A stretch of DNA of 34,127 nucleotides. Source: Caballeronia sp. SEWSISQ10-4 2 (GTDB taxonomy: Bacteria > Pseudomonadota > Gammaproteobacteria > Burkholderiales > Burkholderiaceae). Numbering within the stretch: the first letter of the stretch is position 1; the number at the start of each line of letters is the position of its first letter. The notes under the pieces were generated by a model. It was given only the letters and a program-made list of their open reading frames with translations, made no database searches and was not told where the DNA came from. The translations under genes were made by a program, and so were the position numbers. This document shows positions 1 to 7,283 of this stretch, one piece after another. Location: contig NZ_JALPRJ010000060.1 of the NCBI RefSeq assembly GCF_030464885.1, forward strand, positions 17,610 through 51,736. Direction: 5' to 3'.

Positions 1-3
1 TGA

Positions 4-71
4 ATCGCTGGTATCGCTGGTATCGCTGGTATCGCTGGTATCGCTGGTATCGCTGGTATCGCTGGTATCGC
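4..71. repeat. 9-bp tandem repeat, seven full copies plus a partial one
   Basis: The unit ATCGCTGGT is repeated seven times without a mismatch from 4 to 66, followed by a partial copy ATCGC. The unit length is a multiple of three, so any reading frame across it stays open and would give a three-residue repeat. On the + strand one frame enters from the left window edge and stops at a TGA at 74-76, so the array could be the 3' end of a gene outside the window. No gene can be confirmed. The array is a plausible variable-number repeat because its copies are identical. Confidence 0.9.
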
Positions 72-154
72 AATGATATGTACGTCGCGGCGAGTTGTGG
101 TCTCGTTCGATTACAAGAAGCGGAGCGCGTATTTGGAGCAAGCATAAAACCAAA

Positions 155-184
155 AAGCCGTTCCAACGTGAGTTGGAACGGCTT
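155..184 (-). terminator. Intrinsic terminator of the yceI operon
   Basis: A perfect 13-bp inverted repeat (AAGCCGTTCCAAC / GTTGGAACGGCTT) with a 4-nt GTGA loop. Read on the minus strand it is followed by a T-rich tract. It lies about 55 bp past the stop codon of the yceI gene at 238-822, so it fits as the end of that operon. Its stem start AAGCCGTTCC is shared with the terminator at 23863-23892. Confidence 0.85.
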
Positions 185-237
185 TCTTCGACTGAACACG
201 CGGCATCACAACCTGCATGCCGGCGTTTTCAGTGGAC

Positions 238-822
238 TTACTGCTTCACGCCTTCGGCTTGAATGTGCAGCGTGGTCTTCATCTTGAAGCCGTAGGCCTT
301 GCCGTAATCCACGCCGAAGTCGCCGCGATCGAACGTTGCCGTCGATTCCGTGCCGCACACTTCTTTCTTCAGCATCGGATGCATGATGCATTTGAACGAG
401 TCGATCTTCAGGTTCACCGGCTTCGTCACGCCATGGAACGTCAGCTCGCCGATCACTTCCACCGGCACGTCGCCCTTGAACTTCATCGACGTACCCTTGT
501 AAGTCGCGGTCGGGAATTTCTCGGTATCGAAGAATTGTGCGCTCTTCAGTTCGCCATTCAGTTTCTCATTGCCGATATCGACCGTCGTCATATCGATGGT
601 CGCGTCCAGCGTGCCGCTCTTCGCCGCGCGATCGAGCGTCACCGTACCGCTGCCCTTGGTGAACTTGCCGCGCCAGACCGAGAGGCCGCCAAAGTGGTCG
701 GCTTCGAAACTCGGGGACGTGTGGCTGGGGTCGAGCTGATACGTAGCTTCTTCAGCCATGACGCTAAACGATGCCACCGCGACCAGCGCACCTGCTGCTG
801 CAATCAGAAGATTCTTTTTCAT
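238..822 (-). CDS. YceI family periplasmic protein (copy 1)
   Basis: 194 residues. An N-terminal signal peptide of about 23 residues (MKKN, hydrophobic core, then VMA-EE cleavage) sends it to the periplasm. The mature part starts YQLDPSHTSPSFEADHFGG, the typical beginning of the YceI lipocalin-like beta-barrel, which in known members binds polyisoprenoid or similar lipids. The block AQFFDTEKFPTATY and the later GELTFHGVTKPV are also family signatures. Two cysteines (in FKCIMHP and EVCGTES) could form a disulfide. An AGGAAAAC ribosome-binding site precedes the ATG. It is the second gene of a two-gene operon, 36 bp after another YceI gene. Family assignment is firm; the ligand and role are not known. 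Confidence 0.92.
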   Translation of the reverse strand: MKKNLLIAAAGALVAVASFSVMAEEATYQLDPSHTSPSFEADHFGGLSVWRGKFTKGSGTVTLDRAAKSGTLDATIDMTTVDIGNEKLNGELKSAQFFDTEKFPTATYKGTSMKFKGDVPVEVIGELTFHGVTKPVNLKIDSFKCIMHPMLKKEVCGTESTATFDRGDFGVDYGKAYGFKMKTTLHIQAEGVKQ

Positions 823-858
823 GTGTTTTCCTGGATAAATTTGAGGATCGAAGACCGT

Positions 859-1419
859 TTATTTCTTGGTAGCGACGAGGTGAAACTTGATGACGACTTC
901 ATCGGCGACGACCGAAGTGTCTTTCCACTCACCCGAGCCGACATCGAACTGCGTGCGTTTGATGGGCAATGAACCGTCGAAGGTTTGTGTCGCGCCCTGG
1001 CTCGTGACGGTAACCGGCACGGTGACGTTCTGCGACTTGCCCTTGATGGTCAGCTTGCCGCTGACGTTGAACTTGGTCCCGCCGGCGGGCGCGATGGCCG
1101 TTGAAACAAAGGTAGCCGTCGGGAAATGCGCCGTATCGAACCAGTCCTTGTCCGTGGCTTGCTTGTTGTAGCTTTCATCGCCGAGATCGTAGCTTCCCGC
1201 ATCGATACTGAGATTCGCGCTGCCTGCGGTGGGTTTAGCCGGATCGAAGTCGAGTTGCGCGGTGAACTTCTTGAACTTGCCTTCGACTGGCACGTTCATT
1301 TGTTTCGACGTCGCGGTAACCGTGCTTTTGGCCGTATCGACCTGAGCTTGAGCCGCGCTTGCGAATAATGCGGTGGCCGCGGTGGCAGCTAATAACCATC
1401 GGTACAAAGGTGTTGGCAT
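859..1419 (-). CDS. YceI family periplasmic protein (copy 2)
   Basis: 186 residues from the ATG at 1419. The frame stays open to 1746, but this start is preferred because it places a clear signal peptide (MPTPLYRW, Ala-rich core, AQA-Q cleavage near residue 25) at the N terminus and leaves a normal promoter region. No strong ribosome-binding site is visible. The mature protein shows the YceI fold signatures WFDTAHFPTATF and GKLTIKGKSQNVTVPV. It is clearly diverged from the downstream copy and has no matching cysteines, so the pair looks like an old duplication. It is the first gene of the operon. The ligand is unknown. Confidence 0.88.
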   Translation of the reverse strand: MPTPLYRWLLAATAATALFASAAQAQVDTAKSTVTATSKQMNVPVEGKFKKFTAQLDFDPAKPTAGSANLSIDAGSYDLGDESYNKQATDKDWFDTAHFPTATFVSTAIAPAGGTKFNVSGKLTIKGKSQNVTVPVTVTSQGATQTFDGSLPIKRTQFDVGSGEWKDTSVVADEVVIKFHLVATKK

Positions 1420-1685
1420 ATCAGGCGTAGGATCGTAATCGGTACGGCATGGTATGCGAGTCGATATGCGGCGGATAGCCACACGGAAAGAACAGATTGT
1501 TCTACCGGTGAATGTAATAGCGGACGGAATACGACAGCGGTGCGGAGAGCATCGCTTTAGCGGAAGTAGCGACGCTTGATTAGAAGGGCGCCGCTCCATC
1601 TGATGCGGCGCTTTTAAATCGTTGTGTGACATGCGCATGATCGCGCGAGTTACTACCCCGTAGTACGAAACCACAAAAACAAAAA
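1420..1685. other. Intergenic region upstream of the yceI operon
   Basis: About 265 bp between the yceI start and the terminator at 1686-1726. It must hold the yceI promoter because the upstream operon is terminated before it. An in-frame extension of the yceI reading frame through here lacks family similarity and is Arg/Ser-rich, so I regard it as non-coding. I cannot assign -35/-10 boxes with confidence. Confidence 0.5.
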
Positions 1686-1726
1686 CGCAGTGCAAAAGGA
1701 TCAGCCTGAAATCCCTTCGCACTGCG
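1686..1726 (-). terminator. Intrinsic terminator of the sugar ABC operon
   Basis: CGCAGTGC at 1686-1693 pairs with GCACTGCG at 1719-1726, and the stem can extend inward through AAAAGG/CCCTT with mismatches. On the minus strand the hairpin is followed by GTTTTTGTTTTTG, a good U-tract. It lies about 35 bp past the stop of the binding-protein gene. Confidence 0.82.
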
Positions 1727-1759
1727 CGTAACCCGCTTAGCCCCAAGAGGAGCCAGCGA

Positions 1760-2704
1760 TCAATACAACACGTTCTTGGCTACCGGCTGATCGATATTCC
1801 CCTTGTCGACCATAACGACACCGGTGTCGACAAACTTTGGCGGCGGCTTCTTCTCAATCACACCCACCACGGTCTGAATGCCCTTGTAGCCCATCTGGTA
1901 CGAGCCTTGCACTGCTATTGCCTGGATCGTGCCGTCCTTCACGAAGTTCTGCAAATCCTGGTTGCCGTCGAATCCAATCGCAATGACCTTGCCCGCCTTG
2001 CCCGACTGCGCCAGCGCACGGCCCATCCCAACTGCTGTCGGCTCATTTGCCCCGAAAATACCCTTCAAATCGGGATTGGCGGCAAGCACGTCGGTTGTCT
2101 GGTTAAGCGCATTGGCCATCTGCGACTGCGAATAAAACGGCCCGACCACCTGCAGCTTGGAATGCGCTGTCAGGTACTTGCGGAACCCGCCCACACGCCC
2201 CACTTCGGACCCCGCGCCCGCCACATACGACATCAACGCAATCTTGCCCGTCTGTCCCACTCTCGAGATCAAGGCCTGGGCGCACATCTCGCCGGCCTTC
2301 TCGTTGTCGGTGGACAGGAAAGCCTGATAAAACTGCTTGCCCGAATCGGACAAGGCGGAGTCGATGATCACAACCGGAATATGCGCTTCCCACGCTTTCT
2401 TCACGGCCGGCACAAGCGCGTCCGGGTCCGATGCCGCCAGCACAATTCCGGCGACCTTCCGGTTCACCGCGTTCTCGACCATGTTCACTTCGGCGGCTAT
2501 GTCGGATTCGGCGGCCGGGCCCTGGAAGGTCATCGTGTAACCCTTCACTTCAGCCAGGGCCGCGGTCGCGCCCTTGTTCACGTTCTGCCAGTAGTTCGAA
2601 TCCGCACTCTTCACAATCACGGCAATTTCGCCGCCGGCCGCAAACGCGCTGCTCGCTGCGAAGGCAAGCACCGCGGTGAACATCGCCTTGGTAGTCAGTT
2701 TCAT
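1760..2704 (-). CDS. Sugar ABC transporter periplasmic binding protein (RbsB type)
   Basis: 314 residues from the ATG at 2704, chosen because it is preceded by CAGGAG at good spacing and begins a clean signal peptide (MKLTTKAMF to AFA, about 22 residues). The mature protein has the periplasmic-binding-protein type 1 fold of the ribose/xylose class: an early SADSNYWQ strand, ESDIAAEVNMVENAV, IVLAASDPDALVPAV and VIIDSALSD, then a second lobe with GIFGANEPTAVGMGRAL and VIAIGFDGN. It is the last gene of the importer operon, 84 bp after the permease. Having the binding protein last is less common than having it first. The substrate is probably a sugar or sugar derivative, but the sequence does not let me say which. 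Confidence 0.9.
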   Translation of the reverse strand: MKLTTKAMFTAVLAFAASSAFAAGGEIAVIVKSADSNYWQNVNKGATAALAEVKGYTMTFQGPAAESDIAAEVNMVENAVNRKVAGIVLAASDPDALVPAVKKAWEAHIPVVIIDSALSDSGKQFYQAFLSTDNEKAGEMCAQALISRVGQTGKIALMSYVAGAGSEVGRVGGFRKYLTAHSKLQVVGPFYSQSQMANALNQTTDVLAANPDLKGIFGANEPTAVGMGRALAQSGKAGKVIAIGFDGNQDLQNFVKDGTIQAIAVQGSYQMGYKGIQTVVGVIEKKPPPKFVDTGVVMVDKGNIDQPVAKNVLY

Positions 2705-2788
2705 GTCTCGCTCCTGTTGATTTTGTAAGACCCCGTGGGCCACTCCACTCTTCTACGTCGCGAACGCTTCAGGTGCGTTCGATGAAAC

Positions 2789-3817
2789 TCATCTCCGGTT
2801 CCGGATCTGGTCAATCCACACCGTACCCAAGATAACCAGGCCGATGATGATCTGCTGGATGAAACTCGATACCCCGTTCATGTTCAGGCCGTTGCGCAGA
2901 ATCCCGATCACGAACGCACCAATCGCCGTGCCCGAGATCGTACCGACACCCCCCATCAGCGACGTTCCGCCAATCACCGCGCTTGCGATGGCATCGAGTT
3001 CGTACATCACGCCTTCGTTCGGCTGCGCCGTCACGAGCCGCGACATCAGCACGCACCCGGTCAACCCGGCGAGCGCGCCGGACAGCACATACGTGAACAG
3101 CTTCACGCGATTCACGTTCACGCCGGACAGCCGTGCGGCTTCCGCATTCGATCCGACCGCATAAATGTGCCGCCCAAGCGAGGTACGGCTGAGCATGATG
3201 GCTACCAGCACCGCCAGCACGACCATGATGATCACGGGATACGGAATGCCGGGAAACACGATGTCCGGGAACCCGTCCGAGCCCATGCGGACGATGCGAA
3301 ACAGCGCGCCGTTGCCGAGTTCGGCGAAGGAATCGCCGAGACCCGAGACCGGCCGCGCGCCGGTGATCTGCAGCGCCACGCCGCGCGCAACGAGCATCAT
3401 GCCCAGCGTCGCGATGAACGGCGGCAACCCCATGCGCGTGACGAACAAGCCGTTGAACGCGCCGCAAATCGCGCCCATGATCACGCCACCAAGCATGCCG
3501 ACAGGCACAGGCACGCCGGCTTTCACGAGCAACGCGGCGACAACGCCGGAAAGCGCGAGCACCGATCCAACCGACAGATCGATACCGCCGGTAATGATCA
3601 CGCACGTCGCGCCGAGCCCGAGATACGCGATGGACGTCACCTGCAACGCCACCGTCATGCCGTTGCCAAGCGACATGAACGCGTTGCTCGTGGCCGAGAA
3701 CACGACCACGAGCATCACGAGGCTTCCCAGCGCCGCAAATTTCTGGATCAGGTCCTTGCGGCGTTCGCGGGCGCGCGTGCGGTCGGCGTGGGCCGTGTCG
3801 GTGGTCATCTCAAGCAT
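2789..3817 (-). CDS. Sugar ABC transporter permease (RbsC type)
   Basis: 342 residues. It is a multi-spanning inner-membrane protein of the BPD_transp_2 (ribose/xylose/arabinose permease) family. The family motif GATCVIITGGIDLSVGSVLAL lies near residue 75, and near the end are VIGGTSLMGGVGTISGT and a final hydrophobic segment before IRNRR. The start at 3817 overlaps the end of the ATPase gene by 8 bp; a second in-frame ATG lies three codons later at 3808, and neither has a much better ribosome-binding site. The overlap indicates translational coupling. It forms the membrane channel with the ATPase at 3810-5378 and receives substrate from the binding protein at 1760-2704. Confidence 0.92.
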   Translation of the reverse strand: MLEMTTDTAHADRTRARERRKDLIQKFAALGSLVMLVVVFSATSNAFMSLGNGMTVALQVTSIAYLGLGATCVIITGGIDLSVGSVLALSGVVAALLVKAGVPVPVGMLGGVIMGAICGAFNGLFVTRMGLPPFIATLGMMLVARGVALQITGARPVSGLGDSFAELGNGALFRIVRMGSDGFPDIVFPGIPYPVIIMVVLAVLVAIMLSRTSLGRHIYAVGSNAEAARLSGVNVNRVKLFTYVLSGALAGLTGCVLMSRLVTAQPNEGVMYELDAIASAVIGGTSLMGGVGTISGTAIGAFVIGILRNGLNMNGVSSFIQQIIIGLVILGTVWIDQIRNRR

Positions 3818-5378
3818 GGGCGATCCGTCCTGATGCGTAGTGCATGATTTCTTCCTGATTGGTTTTACGGGTCTCGAGCACGCCCGCTATCTGGCCTTCG
3901 TGAAACACGGCCACGCGATCGGTCATACCCATGATTTCGGGCAACTCGGAACTGATCAATACAACGCCGATGCCCTGAGCCGCGAGCCGGTCCATCAGTT
4001 CATAGATGGCGTATTTCGCGCCGACATCGATACCGCGCGTGGGTTCGTCGAAGAACAGGATCTTCGATTCGCGGAACAGCCATTTACTGATCACGACTTT
4101 CTGCTGGTTGCCGCCCGAGAGATTGCGCGTGATCTGGTTCACGCTCGGCGTGCGAATGCCAAGCGCATCGACATAACGGCGAGCGACCTTCGCTTCTTCC
4201 TCGAAGCGGATAAAGCCACCCGCGCCCGAGACCGCTGCCACGTTCGCCAGCGTGATGTTCTTCGCGACCGTCATCTGCAGCGCGAGACCGTTGCCCTTGC
4301 GGTCCTCGGAGAGATACGCGATGCCGTTGCGAATCGCGTCGATGGGCGAATGGATCGAGAGCCGCTCACCTTGCAGCTTGACTTCGCCCGCATCCACCGG
4401 ATCGGCGCCGAACACTGCGCGCGCGACCTCGGTGCGCCCCGCGCCCATCAATCCCGCAAAGCCAAGGATCTCTCCGCGACGCAATTCGAAGCTCACAGGT
4501 CCGAACACCTCGCGCCGCGTGAGGCCGCTCACGCTCAGCAGCACTTCATTCGTCGGTTCCGATTTGCGTTCGGGAAAGACATCGTCGAGATCGCGGCCGA
4601 CCATATGCGCGACCACTTGCTCGATGGTGGTAGCGGCGAAGTCATCGGTGGAAATTGTGCGGCCATCGCGCAGCACGGTTACGCGATCGGCGATCTCCGC
4701 CAGCTCATCCAGCCGGTGCGAGATATAGACAATGCCGACACCCGCCGTCCTGAGTTCCTTGATGATCCGAAACAGATGCACCGTCTCCGATTCAGTCAGC
4801 GACGACGTGGGCTCATCCATGATCAGCAGCCGCGCGTTGAGCGACAGCGCCTTGGCGATCTCGATCATTTGCTGCTGCGCGACCGACAACGATCCAACCA
4901 GCGTGCGCGGCTTCAGTGCCAGTCCGATGCGGTCGAGCGCCATCTGGGAATCAGCAGCGAGACGCGCCCGGTCGATGAAAAATCCGCGCTTCGGCTCCCG
5001 CGCCAGAAAGATGTTTTCAGCGATGGACAAGTGCGGAATCAGGTTCAGTTCCTGATGAATGATCGCAATACCCGCGGCCTGCGCCTCGAGCGTGGACGCG
5101 AAATGCTGTTCGCGTCCATCGAGGAAAATCTCGCCTTCGTCCGGCCGGTATTGGCCGCTGACGATTTTCATGAGCGTGGACTTGCCCGCGCCGTTTTCAC
5201 CGCAAATGGCATGCACTTCGCCCGCCCGGACGTCGAAGCTGACGTTCTGCAGCGCGATCACGCCCGGGAAGCGCTTGCCAACGCTGTTCAGGCGCAGCAA
5301 GGGCTCGTCCGGCATGGATTGCGGGCGCGCAGCATGTGGCGCGATATGCGGTGCGCCCTGTTCGGCCGCCACGTTCAT
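3810..5378 (-). CDS. Sugar ABC transporter ATPase, duplicated ABC domains (RbsA type)
   Basis: 522 residues from the ATG at 5378. Two fused nucleotide-binding domains, the usual architecture for ribose-type importers. Domain 1 has Walker A GENGAGKST (60-68), signature LSVAQ (164-168) and Walker B LLIMDEPT (184-191). Domain 2 has a degenerate P-loop GLMGAGRTE near residue 312, signature LSGGNQQ near 420 and FFDEPTRGID. The weaker second P-loop is normal in this family. The frame is open up to an ATG at 5507, but the putative -10 box and operator lie inside that extension, so the later ATG (AAGG about 9 bp upstream) is preferred. It is the first gene of the importer operon and divergent from the GntR regulator at 5665. 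Confidence 0.93.
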   Translation of the reverse strand: MNVAAEQGAPHIAPHAARPQSMPDEPLLRLNSVGKRFPGVIALQNVSFDVRAGEVHAICGENGAGKSTLMKIVSGQYRPDEGEIFLDGREQHFASTLEAQAAGIAIIHQELNLIPHLSIAENIFLAREPKRGFFIDRARLAADSQMALDRIGLALKPRTLVGSLSVAQQQMIEIAKALSLNARLLIMDEPTSSLTESETVHLFRIIKELRTAGVGIVYISHRLDELAEIADRVTVLRDGRTISTDDFAATTIEQVVAHMVGRDLDDVFPERKSEPTNEVLLSVSGLTRREVFGPVSFELRRGEILGFAGLMGAGRTEVARAVFGADPVDAGEVKLQGERLSIHSPIDAIRNGIAYLSEDRKGNGLALQMTVAKNITLANVAAVSGAGGFIRFEEEAKVARRYVDALGIRTPSVNQITRNLSGGNQQKVVISKWLFRESKILFFDEPTRGIDVGAKYAIYELMDRLAAQGIGVVLISSELPEIMGMTDRVAVFHEGQIAGVLETRKTNQEEIMHYASGRIAHA

Positions 5379-5479
5379 CGCTTGGCCTTGTCGACTCGTA
5401 TGAGCATTTGCACCGGCGTTGTCTCCTCGGCGGGGTCTCTGATTCTGGGGCGGTGCCGACCATCGTTCAGGCACCAAAG

Positions 5480-5490
5480 TGGTCAAGCCA
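5480..5490. promoter_or_regulatory. GntR-type operator-like site 1
   Basis: TGGTCAAGCCA, with flanking AATT on its right side, has the TGG-N5-CCA form of sites bound by FCD-type GntR regulators such as PdhR and LldR. It abuts an AT-rich element that reads TATAAAAT on the minus strand (5491-5498), a likely -10 box of the ABC operon. An identical 11-bp site occurs at 5613-5623. Binding by the adjacent regulator is inferred. Confidence 0.55.
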
Positions 5491-5498
5491 ATTTTATA
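5491..5498 (-). promoter_or_regulatory. Candidate -10 box of the sugar ABC operon
   Basis: On the minus strand this reads TATAAAAT, close to the sigma-70 -10 consensus, about 110 bp upstream of the ATPase start at 5378. I do not see a convincing -35 box at the usual spacing, so the promoter may depend on an activator or be weak. The operator-like site at 5480-5490 would sit at about the transcription start and could block initiation. Confidence 0.4.
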
Positions 5499-5612
5499 TT
5501 TGGCCATGTGGCCTTACCTGTTGCGAATGATAATGGCGTTAGGCCCACTCTGGAATCGCGGTATTTACCCTTATATCCATTGGCATAGTGGACAAGCGAT
5601 CCTGAAATTAAT

Positions 5613-5623
5613 TGGTCAAGCCA
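5613..5623. promoter_or_regulatory. GntR-type operator-like site 2
   Basis: A second exact TGGTCAAGCCA, this time with AATT on its left, in the same orientation and 133 bp centre to centre from site 1. It lies about 40 bp upstream of the gntR start codon. Joined together the two sites suggest the ideal sequence AATTGGTCAAGCCAATT, which resembles PdhR-type operators. One site near each divergent promoter fits control of the importer plus autoregulation. Confidence 0.55.
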
Positions 5624-5664
5624 CCTTACACTCCGACTCTCGCCCAGCACTCTGCCAGACACTC

Positions 5665-6357
5665 ATGACGACATCTGTAAAACCGGTTGAAACGCGGCGT
5701 CTGTATCAAACCATCGCCGATCAGATCAATACGCTGATCCGCCACGGCAGCTTCCAGGCCGGCATGCGCCTGCCGCCCGAACGTGAGCTTGCGCAGCAAT
5801 TGGGCGTGTCGCGGCCATCGTTGCGAGAGGCGTTGATCGCGCTCGAAATTCGCGGACAGGTCGAGATCCGGATGGGCTCGGGCGTGTATGTCTGCGAAGG
5901 CAGCACCGAGGAACCGCCGCTGACCTCCATGGGCGAGAGCCCGACCGAGCTGATGCAGGCGCGTGCGGCTATTGAGGGCTCGGTAATCCTGCTGGCTTGC
6001 ACGCGGCTGACGCCGGAGGGAATGGCCAGGCTGCAAAGGAGCGTGGAGTCGATGCGCGAGCTGATCGCGGCGGGACGCTCGCCACTGGAGCCGGACCGAC
6101 AGTTTCATATGACGCTGGCCGAAATCGCCGGAAATTCGGTGCTGACACGGCTGGTAGGCGAGTTATTCGATGGCCGTAACGACCCGATCGCGGCCAAGGT
6201 GAGCGGACTTGCGGAAAACATCACGACATGGGGCGTCGCGCTATCCGAGCACGAACGGATCTTGAGAACGCTGGAAGCACGGGATCCGATCGCTGCGCAG
6301 GCCGCGATGCGGTCGCATTTGAAGGCATCGGAAGAACGATGGGTGGGCGGGGTCTGA
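5665..6357 (+). CDS. GntR family transcriptional regulator, FCD (FadR) subfamily
   Basis: 230 residues from the ATG at 5665. The frame opens earlier, but this start gives the normal layout. The N-terminal winged helix-turn-helix spans about residues 10-78 (RLYQTIADQI, GMRLPPEREL, GVSRPSLREAL, then GSGVYV). The C-terminal FCD ligand-binding domain carries the metal-binding set D144 and H148 (DRQFH), H196 (SEHERI) and H218 (MRSHLKAS). FCD regulators normally sense small organic or sugar acids. It is divergent from the sugar ABC operon, with an operator-like site near each promoter, so it is probably that operon's repressor and its own. The effector is not known. Confidence 0.9.
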   Translation: MTTSVKPVETRRLYQTIADQINTLIRHGSFQAGMRLPPERELAQQLGVSRPSLREALIALEIRGQVEIRMGSGVYVCEGSTEEPPLTSMGESPTELMQARAAIEGSVILLACTRLTPEGMARLQRSVESMRELIAAGRSPLEPDRQFHMTLAEIAGNSVLTRLVGELFDGRNDPIAAKVSGLAENITTWGVALSEHERILRTLEARDPIAAQAAMRSHLKASEERWVGGV

Positions 6358-6687
6358 CTGCCGGAAGTCTTAGCGGGCTTGCGCTCGCAGTGCGACCGGG
6401 GTTTGCCGCCGGGAGTCATGCAATGGCGGAAAAGTCAAAAACTTATCAGCCGGATTATCGATTTTATCGGCGTCTTTCATGCGCTGATTGCGGCCTTAAA
6501 AGACTGACCACGACCCCTCCTTACGAGCGTGGTCTTCACCATGCAAACGGCCCGCTTTAGAGCGGGCCGTGAACTACCAAAACGTGCTGCTGGAAGCTGA
6601 AATCCGGAGAGAGCTGGGTACAGAACAGCCCAGATCAAACCACCGGGCGTTGAAGCTCACCCTCTTCCCGCATTTCCGCCACTTCCG
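6358..6687. other. Intergenic region after the GntR gene
   Basis: A 330-bp stretch with no convincing gene. It holds two inverted repeats: GACCACG (6506-6512) with CGTGGTC (6528-6534), and the stronger hairpin at 6547-6570. Between them and the small lysine-rich gene I see nothing identifiable. Confidence 0.5.
6547..6570. terminator. Candidate bidirectional terminator hairpin
   Basis: A perfect 10-bp stem, ACGGCCCGCT / AGCGGGCCGT, with a TTAG loop. The T-tract is poor on both sides (only TTTGC on the minus strand), but its place between the converging gntR gene and the small lysine-rich gene fits a shared terminator. Confidence 0.55.
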
Positions 6688-6798
6688 TTACTGCCGCTTG
6701 GACGCCTCCTTCTTCAGTTTCTTCGCATCTTTCTTCTCTTTCGGTGATTTGACAGCGACCTTCTTCTCGGTTTTCTTCGCGTCCTGGCTCTTGCTCAT
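6688..6798 (-). CDS. Small lysine-rich protein, 36 residues
   Basis: 36 residues with 14 lysines, starting MSKSQDAKKTEKK. The ATG at 6798 has a good CGGAG ribosome-binding site 7 bp upstream, which supports this start over an in-frame ATG 32 codons earlier. The composition (Lys, Ala, Glu, Ser; no aromatic residue, no cysteine) predicts a disordered, strongly basic peptide. It might bind nucleic acid or another polyanion, which is inference from charge only. I recognise no family. It stands alone between the gntR gene and the 87-residue unknown at 6933. Confidence 0.6.
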   Translation of the reverse strand: MSKSQDAKKTEKKVAVKSPKEKKDAKKLKKEASKRQ

Positions 6799-6932
6799 GA
6801 TGGGCTCCGTGGTTGACCTGACATTATTGCCCGAGCCGCCGCGATTTGGCACGTAAAAATGCGTCGCCGGGGCTTGCTCAATGGCTCGGGTCAATGGTTT
6901 AAGTGAATGGATCGAGATACGCGTCGAAACGC

Positions 6933-7196
6933 TTAATCGATCTTCGAGCGCAGTTCCTGCGCGCTCACTCTTAACGCCTGATAGCCGGAGCGCGCGTGCT
7001 CCGGCAAATCCGGATCGCCGATAAGCGTGCCCAGCGTCTCGATCACGCTGTAGAGAATGCCTTTCGCCGCGCCTGCGGCCATCGCACCCGACGCGTAAGA
7101 ATGATCGACGTGGCTGATGGCGGCATTGAAGTGATCCTGATCAGGGAGCTCGTCTACCGCGGGCGTGACTGGCTTCTCTGTCGAGTTGGGTTCCAT
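6933..7196 (-). CDS. Hypothetical protein, 87 residues
   Basis: I do not recognise the family. The start at 7196 is supported by AAGAGG 9 bp upstream. The N-terminal 25 residues are acidic and Pro-rich (MEPNSTEKPVTPAVDELPDQD). The rest has two likely helices: an Ala/Gly-rich segment (YASGAMAAGAAKGILYSVIETLGTLIG) and a charged one ending QELRSKID. There is no signal peptide and no clear membrane segment. It is likely a small cytosolic helical protein. It lies 87 bp after the Rieske oxygenase start-to-stop unit on the same strand and could share its transcript. Confidence 0.7.
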   Translation of the reverse strand: MEPNSTEKPVTPAVDELPDQDHFNAAISHVDHSYASGAMAAGAAKGILYSVIETLGTLIGDPDLPEHARSGYQALRVSAQELRSKID

Positions 7197-7283
7197 GATT
7201 GTCGACCTCTTCTGGTTAATACATCGTTACTGCAACGTCTGGACTACGACGTTGTTACTGCGGCGTTTTGCCGTGTGCCCATG

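Noticed and set aside
4..71. Possible CRISPR array
   Set aside because: Units are 9 bp and directly adjacent, with no spacers and no cas genes.
1420..1746. N-terminal extension of the second YceI protein
   Set aside because: The added 109 residues have no YceI similarity and would bury the signal peptide in the middle of the protein.
5379..5507. N-terminal extension of the ABC ATPase
   Set aside because: It would contain the putative -10 box and the first operator site, and family members begin near the later ATG.
3840..5588. A 582-codon open frame on the + strand
   Set aside because: It is antisense to the ABC ATPase gene. Its His/Arg/Asp-rich sequence has no family motif, as expected for a shadow frame in GC-rich DNA.
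5678..5692. AAAACCGGTTGAAAC, similar to a PtxS half palindrome
   Set aside because: It is inside the gntR coding region (codons 6-9), is asymmetric outside the 8-bp core, and lies far from the kgu genes; probably chance.
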